64,000 nucleotides of DNA from Marinobacter nanhaiticus D15-8W (GTDB lineage Bacteria; Pseudomonadota; Gammaproteobacteria; Pseudomonadales; Oleiphilaceae): positions 3,348,001 through 3,412,000 of the forward strand of contig NZ_AP028878.1 of the NCBI RefSeq assembly GCF_036511935.1, given 5' to 3'. A program made the translations under genes and the position numbers. The notes beneath the pieces were generated by a model that worked only from the letters and a program-made list of their open reading frames with translations, was not told the origin of the DNA and did not search any database. This document shows positions 1 to 8,043 of this stretch, piece after piece (the first letter of the stretch is position 1; every line of letters begins with the position of its first letter).

Positions 1-58
1 TTCCGTCGACAGCAAACAACATGTCCACTTGCGGCAAGCCATTTACCATCGGAGAATC

Positions 59-778
59 ATGAAGACACTCAGTATCATCAAAACTGGCACGACTTACCCG
101 GAAATCAAGGCCGAGCATGGCGACTTCGAGGACTGGTTCATTCGCCAGCTAGGCAGGCCTGGCCTTCGGCTTGAGGTTCATGATGTTGCCAGCGGCGCCC
201 CGCTGCCAGAGCATTCCGATGGCGTATTGGTCACCGGCTCCCCGGCCATGGTTAGCGAGCGGGCGGACTGGAGCGAGCGCACCGCTGCCTGGCTTGCACG
301 CCGTATCGCAGGGGATTTGCCGGTTCTGGGCGTTTGCTATGGCCATCAGCTGTTGGCCCACGCCATGGGCGGAACCGCAGACTACCACCCCGACGGGCGG
401 GAAATCGGCACATTGGATATTACATTGAACGCCGACGGCAGGACGGATTGGTTGCTGGGCGCACTACCGGACGTATTTCCGGCCCACCTGACCCATATGC
501 AGTCCGCCGTTCGCCTGCCGCCAAACGCGACGCTACTGGCCAGTTCGAACCATGAACCCCACCAGGCTTTCCGAATTGGCCGTCGCGCGTGGGGCGTACA
601 GTTCCACCCCGAATTCACGGCGCCCATCATGTCCGCCTATCTCAACCGGCTGGACACCGCCCTCAGGACCGAAGGCTTGCCAGTGGTCGACCTGCGCGCC
701 GGTTTGCGTCAGACACCCGAAGCACAGGGCCTGTTGCGACGGTTTGCCGATCTGGTGGAACGGGATCTAATGCCCTGA
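59..778 (+). CDS. Class I glutamine amidotransferase (GMP synthase-like GATase domain protein)
   Basis: A stand-alone class I glutamine amidotransferase of 239 residues. The nucleophile elbow VLGVCYGHQ places Cys93, and QFHPEF supplies His183 and Glu185, completing the Cys-His-Glu triad that releases ammonia from glutamine or hydrolyses gamma-glutamyl bonds. There is no synthetase domain, so it resembles the YfeJ/GuaA-like single-domain group rather than GMP synthase itself. The start at 59 is preferred over an in-frame ATG at 29 because a GGAG lies about 5 bases before it and the N-terminus MKTLSIIKTG fits the family. It ends base-to-base with the convergent gene at 779. The amidoligase and C26 hydrolase at 1550-3240 may be functionally related, but a minus-strand gene separates them. 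The substrate cannot be read from the sequence. Confidence 0.85.
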   Translation: MKTLSIIKTGTTYPEIKAEHGDFEDWFIRQLGRPGLRLEVHDVASGAPLPEHSDGVLVTGSPAMVSERADWSERTAAWLARRIAGDLPVLGVCYGHQLLAHAMGGTADYHPDGREIGTLDITLNADGRTDWLLGALPDVFPAHLTHMQSAVRLPPNATLLASSNHEPHQAFRIGRRAWGVQFHPEFTAPIMSAYLNRLDTALRTEGLPVVDLRAGLRQTPEAQGLLRRFADLVERDLMP

Positions 779-1240
779 CTACCAGCGATATTTGCCCCAG
801 TTCTCGGGATTGGCCCAGTACCTGGGGTTGTTCCAGTCGCGCGGGCGGTTATAGGTTTCAATATCGTAGGCATAAACGGTGGTGCCATCGTCCAGTGCCG
901 AATAACGGCGGAATGCCAGCGCGATCATGTCATTGAAGGACCAGTCATCGCCTGGCGCGACACTGACCGCAACTCTCCGCGCGCCCGCATTACGCAGCCA
1001 CCCCAATAGCTGTCGGGCATCATCGTGGGACAGATGCGAGAGTATATCGGTGATGAGTGCCAGGTCCGCCACACCCCTCGGTTGCTCCATGATGCCCAGC
1101 GGATTTTCCGTCAGGTCCACAAGCTCGGCACCGGAATGGTCGACCCACTCCGAGCCCACCTCGCGCGCAGCCTCGCCGGCGACGAGCAGGCGTTCGGGGC
1201 GGTATTCGCCCAGTAGCTGTTTCAGGGTGTTGGCGAGCAT
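779..1240 (-). CDS. Conserved hypothetical protein (possibly DUF6231 family)
   Basis: A 153-residue protein that looks like a reduced Rossmann/methyltransferase-like fold. A central segment ADLALITDILSHLSHDDA followed by RRVAVSVAPG resembles the middle strands of class I methyltransferases, but the N-terminal glycine-rich SAM motif is not evident. The C-terminus is rich in Trp, Tyr and Asn-Pro. From memory it resembles the DUF6231 proteins of Pseudomonas and relatives; that assignment is uncertain. It is transcribed toward the amidotransferase gene, and the two stop codons abut. Function unknown. Confidence 0.6.
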   Translation of the reverse strand: MLANTLKQLLGEYRPERLLVAGEAAREVGSEWVDHSGAELVDLTENPLGIMEQPRGVADLALITDILSHLSHDDARQLLGWLRNAGARRVAVSVAPGDDWSFNDMIALAFRRYSALDDGTTVYAYDIETYNRPRDWNNPRYWANPENWGKYRW

Positions 1241-1549
1241 TGAGGGCAGTCGCTCCCGGCTGGCTCCGTTCGACTTGAACAGGTTTCAAGATATGCAGGT
1301 TCAAGTCTAGCAGGAATTAGGTGAAGCAAGCCCACTACAGACATCCGTCGGTTCGACGGGTCAGTGAACGAGCCAGACGTCCTGGCAATAAACCTGTCAG
1401 GCTTAACGACTGTTCATCGTCCCGACAAAACAGTGTGTTAAAGTGATTCGCAGTGACATCGCCCGCAAAGAGAGCGACCGGGAGCTTATCGGCCCAGGAC
1501 GTTCAGCCCAATGGCGCGGGCTTCAGTGGCGGCAACGCAAGGAGCTCAA
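1241..1549. other. Intergenic region, 309 bp, with a short perfect hairpin
   Basis: Lies between the divergently transcribed small protein and the amidoligase gene, so it should carry both promoters. A perfect 6-bp inverted repeat, CCGTCG-GTT-CGACGG, occurs at 1345-1359 without a T-run, so it is not an intrinsic terminator and could be an operator. No gene is supported here. Confidence 0.4.
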
Positions 1550-2548
1550 ATGACGCAGGATCAGGCATGCCGGATGCCCAGCATCCGGAATACCTCGGAA
1601 GGCAAGGAGCGCCGGGTTGGCGTGGAGGTGGAGATCTCTGGCCTGACCTACGAAAACCTGGTAGCGCTCGCGGCCCAGCTCCTTAAGGGCAAGGCCAGGC
1701 TCGATTCCCGCTATGTAACCAGGATCGAAACGCCCTCAGGCGACTACACCATCGAGCTGGACTCCGATCCAATCAAGGATCTGGACCTCCGGGACGAGCG
1801 TTTACCGGAGACCATCCGGGAACTGGGCGGACACGCGATGGAGGTGATCGATGCCGCCGCCGAGCGTATCGTGCCGCTGGAGATTATTACGCCGCCGCTC
1901 CCCCTATCCGAGTTGGAAACCGTCGAGTACCTCTGCGACAAGTTGCGGGAAGCGGGTGCGCTGGGTAGCCGGGAAGCTCTAATCTATGCCTTTGGCCTGC
2001 AGCTCAATCCGGAGTTACCGGACCTCGAACCGGCCACGTTGGTTAACTATTTCCGCGCCTTTGCTGGCCTCTACGACTGGCTCAAGGCCCGTCACCAACT
2101 CGATATCAGTCGTAAATTCACCACGTATATCGAGCCCTGGGACAGCGACTATGTTGACCTGATCATGGAGCTGGACTACGCGCCGGACCAGGGTCAGTTG
2201 ATGAAGGATTATCTCCACTACAATCCAACCCGCAACCGGGCCCTGGACCTGCTCCCGCTGTTCGCACACCTGAACGAGACGCTGTTGCGCGAATACGTGG
2301 ACGACGAGCGGGTCAAGTCCCGCCCAACCCTGCATTACCGCCTGCCGGACTGCGACATCGACAACCCGGAATGGCATTTTTCCAGTGTCTGGAACGATTG
2401 GGTCGTCGTCGAGGAACTCGCCGCCGATGCGGGGAAACTGGCGGACCTGATGGGCGAGTACCGGGCAAGCCGCAAGCTCAGTTTCAAGAACCTGACCACC
2501 AGCTGGAAGGATCGCTGTGACGCATGGCTGAAGCAGAACCTGGGCTGA
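1550..2548 (+). CDS. Amidoligase family protein (Amidoligase_2, glutamine-synthetase-like fold)
   Basis: A 332-residue putative COOH-NH2 ligase. The N-terminal part (KERRVGVEVEISGLTYENL, about residues 18-36) is the characteristic first motif of the Amidoligase_2 group, in which acidic residues of the VEVE segment are expected to bind metal-ATP as in glutamine synthetase. Members are predicted to join an amine to a gamma- or alpha-carboxylate with ATP hydrolysis; the substrate here is unknown. The start at 1550 is chosen because AAGGAG sits 5 bases upstream; a longer in-frame ORF from 1511 has no such site. The 3' end overlaps the start of the C26 hydrolase gene by 25 bp, indicating translational coupling. 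Comparative genomics of amidoligases describes this ligase plus amidohydrolase pairing as a predicted gamma-glutamylation type pathway. Confidence 0.8.
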   Translation: MTQDQACRMPSIRNTSEGKERRVGVEVEISGLTYENLVALAAQLLKGKARLDSRYVTRIETPSGDYTIELDSDPIKDLDLRDERLPETIRELGGHAMEVIDAAAERIVPLEIITPPLPLSELETVEYLCDKLREAGALGSREALIYAFGLQLNPELPDLEPATLVNYFRAFAGLYDWLKARHQLDISRKFTTYIEPWDSDYVDLIMELDYAPDQGQLMKDYLHYNPTRNRALDLLPLFAHLNETLLREYVDDERVKSRPTLHYRLPDCDIDNPEWHFSSVWNDWVVVEELAADAGKLADLMGEYRASRKLSFKNLTTSWKDRCDAWLKQNLG

Positions 2549-3240
2549 CTATTGGGGTTAGCGGCCCGTCGCGCCAGCGCCTGACCCACCGCTTGATCCG
2601 CTTCGGACTTCACCTGTACGGAGCGCGGACCTTATTTATCCGACCGGGATCGAACGTGGACGTGAGCATGCTGGATGGCCTGGTGCTGTCCGGAGGCACT
2701 CACGTCCATCCCTCGCGCTATGGTCAGGAACCGCAGGTCCGCGCCCACTATGACCGAATCCGGGATGAAACCGATTGGCGGTTACTCACCGAAGCGCAAG
2801 ACCTGCACTTGCCAGTGCTGGGTATTTGCCGTGGTGCCCAACTCATCAACATCTTCCGTGGTGGCTCCCTATGTCAGGACATCACGCCCCTGCGGGTCAA
2901 CACGCGCCACCGACCGCTGCTGCTACCTCTGCAAACCGTGCGACTGGTCCACGATAGCCTCGTAGGGAATATCATGCAGGGACCGACCATCGGCGCCAAT
3001 CGTATTCACAGCCAGTCGATCAAGCGGTTGGGGCGCGGCTTGCGGGTCGTGGCGCTGGATAACGACTATTTCGTGCAAGCTATCGAAAGCGAGGAAGGCC
3101 ATTGGTTGCTCGGTATTCAATGGCACCCGGAATACCTGCTTTACCACCCTCCGCACAGGCGGATATTCAAAAATTTCGTCGCCGCCGTCCGTGCCCGCAA
3201 ATTGCATCGATTGGGGCATATCGAGGGTCCGGTACTTTGA
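2524..3240 (+). CDS. Gamma-glutamyl-gamma-aminobutyrate hydrolase-like protein (peptidase C26)
   Basis: A 238-residue class I glutamine amidotransferase-like hydrolase of the PuuD/peptidase C26 type. The nucleophile Cys102 lies in VLGICRGAQLIN, the signature of the family, and IQWHPEY provides His201 and Glu203. PuuD cleaves gamma-glutamyl-GABA; here the overlap with an amidoligase suggests a gamma-glutamyl or similar amide intermediate made by the ligase and later hydrolysed, or alternatively ammonia supply to the ligase. The ATG at 2524 lies inside the amidoligase gene. Family membership is secure; the substrate is inferred only from the neighbour. Confidence 0.85.
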   Translation: MAEAEPGLTIGVSGPSRQRLTHRLIRFGLHLYGARTLFIRPGSNVDVSMLDGLVLSGGTHVHPSRYGQEPQVRAHYDRIRDETDWRLLTEAQDLHLPVLGICRGAQLINIFRGGSLCQDITPLRVNTRHRPLLLPLQTVRLVHDSLVGNIMQGPTIGANRIHSQSIKRLGRGLRVVALDNDYFVQAIESEEGHWLLGIQWHPEYLLYHPPHRRIFKNFVAAVRARKLHRLGHIEGPVL

Positions 3241-3323
3241 GCAGCCACCTACCTATCGCATTGAGGCCCCGGGTCCTCAGGGACGTTGCAGAGCAGCACG
3301 AGGCCCCGGTGCGCGAAGAGAGA

Positions 3324-3527
3324 TCAGAGCGCCGAAAGATATTTGTTGAGCACGCCTTTCAGCTGCTTGAGGGTTTCGGCGTCCTGATCGGCGGCAACCA
3401 GGTTGTCTTCCGCAAAGCGGCGAAGATCTTCCCGGGTCCGGATGCCGGCTGGGTCGTTGCCGGTCAGCTCCAGCAGCACCTGCTGCTCCCTGCGTGTCAG
3501 ACGCACCTGTTGTCCGTGCACAAGCAT
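3324..3527 (-). CDS. Small hypothetical protein, 67 residues
   Basis: A short charged protein, mostly helical by composition, beginning MLVHGQQVRLTRREQQ and ending in a leucine-rich helix LKQLKGVLNKYLSAL. A CGGAG lies about 9 bases before the start. It is transcribed away from the SIMPL gene at 3662. The first part, LTRREQQVLLELTGNDPAG, is reminiscent of a helix-turn-helix of the LuxR or winged-helix kind, but it is too short for confidence. Function unknown. Confidence 0.5.
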   Translation of the reverse strand: MLVHGQQVRLTRREQQVLLELTGNDPAGIRTREDLRRFAEDNLVAADQDAETLKQLKGVLNKYLSAL

Positions 3528-3661
3528 GAAACTAACTCCGTTGAATTCAATCTAGGAACCTCTGCAGGTTGATTCGCTAAACCACAGGTATACGAATCAA
3601 CTTCTTTGAGCTCCCTAACGACAGATAGACCCAAAACATCAATCAGACAAGGAATCGCATT

Positions 3662-4363
3662 ATGTCATTCGATCGACTTCGTGGTCAGCACGGTGCCTTA
3701 CGCGCCGCTATCCTTGCCCTTGGGCTGTTTCCGGCCCTTGCACTGGCGGGAGAAGTCAGCGTTACCGGTGAAGGCAAGGTCGAGTTCACGCCTGACAGTA
3801 TCCGTCTGCAATTCACTGCACGGGAGGAAGACCAGGATCCCCAGGCCGCCACGGACGCCGTCAGGGAGAAGATTTCACAATGGGAAGAGGCCGTGAGCGC
3901 CTATCGCAACCAGCTCGAGGACTACGATAGCGCAACCCTGAACCTGTATACCCAGCAACTTCCTCCCAACAAGGAGGGTGATCAGCCCCGCGCCCGCGCG
4001 GTCGCCTCGCAGTCCGTCAGCTTCACCCTGCCCGCCCTGGACTCGCTCAACCCGGTACTGCAAGCTGCCCAGAAAAGTGGCCTTGAGTACCATATCAGCG
4101 ACGGCAACTTCTTCCATTCCAGCGAAGAGAAACTGGAGCGAGAGGCCCTGGGTAAAGCGATCGACGACGCCAGGGAGCAATGCGAGTTCATTGCCATGCG
4201 CCTGAACCAGACCTGCGGCGACGTGAAGATGCTATCCACCAGTTACGGCGGTCGCCCGGTACCGATGATGATGGCTGAAGCCCGCGGTAAGTCCGGCCCG
4301 GTAACGGCAATCGGCAACCGGGAGCTCACCGTCACAGTCAGCGCCACGTTCGAGATCGATTAG
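3662..4363 (+). CDS. SIMPL domain (DUF541/BP26-like) periplasmic protein
   Basis: A 233-residue exported protein. An N-terminal signal peptide has a hydrophobic core around ILALGLFPALALAGE, with probable cleavage after ALA. The mature part starts VSVTGEGKVEFTPDSIRLQF, the typical opening of the SIMPL/DUF541 family (BP26, YggE), which forms periplasmic oligomers and has been linked to stress tolerance. It ends RELTVTVSATFEID, also typical. AAGGA precedes the start. The stop overlaps the convergent tamB stop by 4 bp. Family call is firm; the exact role is not established. Confidence 0.88.
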   Translation: MSFDRLRGQHGALRAAILALGLFPALALAGEVSVTGEGKVEFTPDSIRLQFTAREEDQDPQAATDAVREKISQWEEAVSAYRNQLEDYDSATLNLYTQQLPPNKEGDQPRARAVASQSVSFTLPALDSLNPVLQAAQKSGLEYHISDGNFFHSSEEKLEREALGKAIDDAREQCEFIAMRLNQTCGDVKMLSTSYGGRPVPMMMAEARGKSGPVTAIGNRELTVTVSATFEID

Positions 4364-7300
4364 AAATCCCGGGTATAGAACAGATCCAGTGAGGCGGCCA
4401 GGCCACTGGCCGCCTCCAGATAGAAATAGCGGCCAAGGTCGTACCGCAGGGCCACCGTCGTAATCGGCTCGAACACCCCAACGCCATACCTGACCGACAA
4501 ATCATCGGTAATATAGCCGCTGGCGACGACACTGGCCGTCTCGCCCGACCCCTCCGCTTCCAACGTCAAATCCTTGATGCCGAATTGCTCGCCAATGCCG
4601 CGCGTCAGCTCGTTAGTCTGTGCCAGACCGAGACTAAGCGCTGCTTGGCCGACCTGCCCCTGATCGCCGCTCGAACGTAGCGGGCGTCCGAGAATCACGT
4701 AGGACAGCGCCTCCTGTTGGGGCATGGAAGGCTCAGAAAAGACTTCGGCCTCCGGCTCCTCTGCCGGGCCACTGAGACGAATACCGGCCACCACATTATC
4801 TACCCGGCGCACAGCCTCGATATCAATGTACGGTTGACTGATGGGCCCGACAAAAAGCAAACGGGCACGTCGTATTTCCAGCTCCTGGCCGTAGGCCTCG
4901 TAGCTGCCATCCACCAACTGCAAGGTGCCGCGGGTATCGAGGTTATTGCCGATCCGCAGCTCGCCCTTCAAGTTACCAGTGACACCGAAACCTTCGAAGG
5001 TCACCTTGTCCTCCCCCACCACGACGGTCACGTCCATGGACAGGGATGGGCCGGGGGCGGCCTCCTTTTCCTCACCGACGATGACTTCGTCGTCCGATAC
5101 CGACACCGCCTGGGCAGGCAGCTCCCTGACCTCGATCTGACCTCGCGGTACGGCGATGCGGCCCGTGACTGACAGCGCCTGGTCCTTGAAAGAGACTTTC
5201 AGGTCCGGCGACATCTCAAGCTGAGCATAGGGCTCGTACAGCAGCGGTAGCCGCTCACCTTTGAGGTTAAGCACGAAGCTGGGTTTTTGGCCGCTCCAGT
5301 CAACCTGACCATCGAGTAGGGCCTGGCTGCGGTCATTGGGGCGTACCGTGCCGTCAATATTTGCCTGCCGTCCGTTGAACTCGATGTCCGCATCGATATC
5401 TTCCAGCGGCATCGGGATCGTGGGATCCAGCACCTGGCCATTGTTGAGGCTGAGCACGCCGTGAACCTCCGGATTCATCAACGGGCCGGAGAGCTCGCCC
5501 TTACCGCTAACGGTGCCACTGATGGATTCCAGACCGGCGAAGGGCTCGATCACCGCCAACTGCAGGCCGGAAAGCGCATAGGTGCCCTGCAGTTCCCGCG
5601 TTGCCCCGGTCGGATCGACACTCAGGTCCACGTCAAGCCGGCCGAGTTGATCACCGCTGAAGTCCAGCGCCAGGGTCGCTTCGTTCGGTTGAAGCCCGAT
5701 TTCGGCCGTTAAAACGTTATAGGCGATAGACTGCCACTCGTCGGCCTGTCGCACCGATAGCTGCCCCGGCCCTGCATCCAGCGCGATACGTCCACGGGGA
5801 CCAGCCTGGTCGATCGTAAGGTCGATCTCGCCATCGACACTCGCATCCCAACGGACGTTATCCGGCAGCAACGCCGCCAGGGCAGAGATCGGAAAATCAT
5901 CGAGGCGATAGGCAATTTGCTGGTTCGGTAACAGCACCTGATCATCCGCGCACAGGCTGCTATCCTGCCAGCGCCAGCAATGGGCACCCAGGGTAAGCCG
6001 ACCCGCACCGGTATAGGCCAGGGCCGCCGGCTGGTCCAGCGTCCAGGCCTGGTCCGCTGAAGCCACACGGCCAGAAACCAACGCGCCAGACCAGATATCG
6101 TTCAGCCCGCCTTCGAGGGCCAGCTGCACGTCCACCTCAGGATTGTCCAGATCGAGGGTCAGCCGGTGGCTGTCCCGCGTGCCGTTGAGCGTAACATCGG
6201 CATCGCCAATCAGTTGCTCGCCCGCCCGTACGCCTTGCGCATTGAGTTCCGACGCGACCCGCTCGCCCTCCCTGACTGAAGCCTGGAGCCGCAACTGATC
6301 GATCACGAAGTCCTGCCACGCCACGCCAGCACCGTCGAGTTGTACCTGGCCGGCCGGGGCCTCCAACGTGCCGGAGACATTGCCCTTGCCATTGAGACGC
6401 CCGGCCAGTCCGGGCCAGAGCTGGTCCAGCCGGGGCATGGCCAGCTGGAATTCCGCCTGGAGCTGTTCAGCCCACTGGCCCGAAGCAGTGACGCGGTTGT
6501 CTCCCACCCGCAGCTTGAAGGGCGCCAATACCCAGGCACTATCCGCGGACTCGACCTGTCCTTCGGTTTCCAGCGCCTTCGATTGCCACTGACCGGTCAA
6601 CGACCAGTCCGCATTCAGGTCCGGTCCCGACGCGGGCAACGAGCCCTCGCTGGTAATCTTGCCGCTAAGGCTGCCATCCAATGCGGGAACCCAGTAACCG
6701 GGATTGAGCTGGTTGAGTTGAAGATCGGCATCCCATGCCAGGATATCGGCGTAGTCCACCTGCGCCTGCCCCGTCACGCCGCCGGCTCCGGTACCGACCT
6801 CGAGATTTGAAACCGTGACCCGGGCCATATCGCCGGCAGCATCGAGGGCAAAGCGGGTCGGTCCGGCTGGTCCTTGGGCATTGCCCTCCAGATGGGCCTC
6901 ATAGCTTTCGTCTTCGTAGCTGAAATTGGCAGATAGTTTTTGCAGCTCCACCGGTGGAGCTGCCATGTCGGGCAACAGGCTATACCAGGGGAAGCCGTCG
7001 AGTTGCAGATCTCCGCTCGCCGCCAGGGTATCGAGCCACCGGACCTGGCCGGTCAGCTTGACCACTTGCGGGGATTCACCGCCGTGCTCCGGTCCGGTCA
7101 GTTGCAGGCGAATGTTGCGCGCCCTATCGGTGTACACCCTGCCCTGCAGATCCAGCGCCACGGGGCCTGTTGTACCGGGCAGACTCGCTTGCGTGTCCAG
7201 ATTGAAGCCCCTCTCCAAGTTGCCTTCCAGAGCCAGGGCCCATTCGTTCAAGGTCAAGGTGGACGGCAGGCTGGCCAGAGGTACAAAGCGATCGCTGTTC

Positions 7301-8043
7301 AATTTGACCGAGGCCGGAATACCCGCTTCGAACGGCTCCACGCTACCGCTGAGCCGCGCATCGAGGTAGCCGTTGCTTGTGCCTTGCAGACGCAAATCCC
7401 GCGCGCTCCCGGCGAGGTTCAGTGCGAGAGTCCAGTCTGCCCCCGGTTCCGGGGCCGGGAGATCGAGTGTGACATCCACATCCAGTGGCCAGTCCCCACG
7501 GGTTTCCAGACGCCCCTTAGCCGTGGCTTCCACCGTATCGGTGACGACGTTGAGGTTCTCGATCTGCCAGGCGGCGCCGGACGCCTCTACCGAAAGGGTA
7601 AACGAGCGCCAGATGTTGCCGTTGTTCAGGTTCAGCGGCCCCAGCCGCACATCGCCCACAGACAGGCCAACCGGAAGGTTGATTTCAGGAAGCTTGAAAG
7701 GTTCGCTCTCGGCAGGCTGCTCTTCCCCGGGAGCCAGGGCGATATTAATCTCTTCGGCGAGTAACTGGTCGATGCACAGCAGCCCCTTGAGCAGGCAGGA
7801 CGGACTCCATTCCAGGAAGACCTCATCCAACTCAGCGGTGACGCCATACCCCTGCCATCGCACCGATTGGGCCTGCCAGCGATTGAGGACCGACCCCTGG
7901 TCACCGGTCACGGTCAATCCCGGAACCTGGTCGATCAGCCAGGCCGTCCCGGTCTCTGAGCGCAATACCAGGTACACCGCCAGCAAAAGAAGCAGCACGA
8001 GGGCAAAGAAACCACCCAGGGTCCATAGCAGGACACGCTTCAT
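4360..8043 (-). CDS. tamB: TamB, inner-membrane anchored translocation and assembly module protein
   Basis: A 1227-residue TamB (YtfN). One N-terminal transmembrane helix (about residues 7-25, WTLGGFFALVLLLLLAVYLV) anchors it in the inner membrane. The long periplasmic region is rich in beta-strand repeats typical of AsmA/TamB lipid-transport bridges, and the C-terminal DUF490 domain ends in aromatic Phe as in proteins docking to TamA. Together with TamA it assembles outer-membrane proteins and is implicated in phospholipid transport. The start at 8043 is chosen because its ATG overlaps the tamA stop (ATGA), giving tight coupling; a longer ORF to 8076 would run back into tamA. Length matches the family (about 1250). 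Confidence 0.95.
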   Translation of the reverse strand: MKRVLLWTLGGFFALVLLLLLAVYLVLRSETGTAWLIDQVPGLTVTGDQGSVLNRWQAQSVRWQGYGVTAELDEVFLEWSPSCLLKGLLCIDQLLAEEINIALAPGEEQPAESEPFKLPEINLPVGLSVGDVRLGPLNLNNGNIWRSFTLSVEASGAAWQIENLNVVTDTVEATAKGRLETRGDWPLDVDVTLDLPAPEPGADWTLALNLAGSARDLRLQGTSNGYLDARLSGSVEPFEAGIPASVKLNSDRFVPLASLPSTLTLNEWALALEGNLERGFNLDTQASLPGTTGPVALDLQGRVYTDRARNIRLQLTGPEHGGESPQVVKLTGQVRWLDTLAASGDLQLDGFPWYSLLPDMAAPPVELQKLSANFSYEDESYEAHLEGNAQGPAGPTRFALDAAGDMARVTVSNLEVGTGAGGVTGQAQVDYADILAWDADLQLNQLNPGYWVPALDGSLSGKITSEGSLPASGPDLNADWSLTGQWQSKALETEGQVESADSAWVLAPFKLRVGDNRVTASGQWAEQLQAEFQLAMPRLDQLWPGLAGRLNGKGNVSGTLEAPAGQVQLDGAGVAWQDFVIDQLRLQASVREGERVASELNAQGVRAGEQLIGDADVTLNGTRDSHRLTLDLDNPEVDVQLALEGGLNDIWSGALVSGRVASADQAWTLDQPAALAYTGAGRLTLGAHCWRWQDSSLCADDQVLLPNQQIAYRLDDFPISALAALLPDNVRWDASVDGEIDLTIDQAGPRGRIALDAGPGQLSVRQADEWQSIAYNVLTAEIGLQPNEATLALDFSGDQLGRLDVDLSVDPTGATRELQGTYALSGLQLAVIEPFAGLESISGTVSGKGELSGPLMNPEVHGVLSLNNGQVLDPTIPMPLEDIDADIEFNGRQANIDGTVRPNDRSQALLDGQVDWSGQKPSFVLNLKGERLPLLYEPYAQLEMSPDLKVSFKDQALSVTGRIAVPRGQIEVRELPAQAVSVSDDEVIVGEEKEAAPGPSLSMDVTVVVGEDKVTFEGFGVTGNLKGELRIGNNLDTRGTLQLVDGSYEAYGQELEIRRARLLFVGPISQPYIDIEAVRRVDNVVAGIRLSGPAEEPEAEVFSEPSMPQQEALSYVILGRPLRSSGDQGQVGQAALSLGLAQTNELTRGIGEQFGIKDLTLEAEGSGETASVVASGYITDDLSVRYGVGVFEPITTVALRYDLGRYFYLEAASGLAASLDLFYTRDF

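Noticed and set aside
3549..3572. Imperfect palindrome AATCTAGGAACCTCTGCAGGTTGATT-like between divergent small genes
   Set aside because: Only 5 bp of the core pair well, and the resemblance to the purE element end is limited to about 11 bases; chance is likely.
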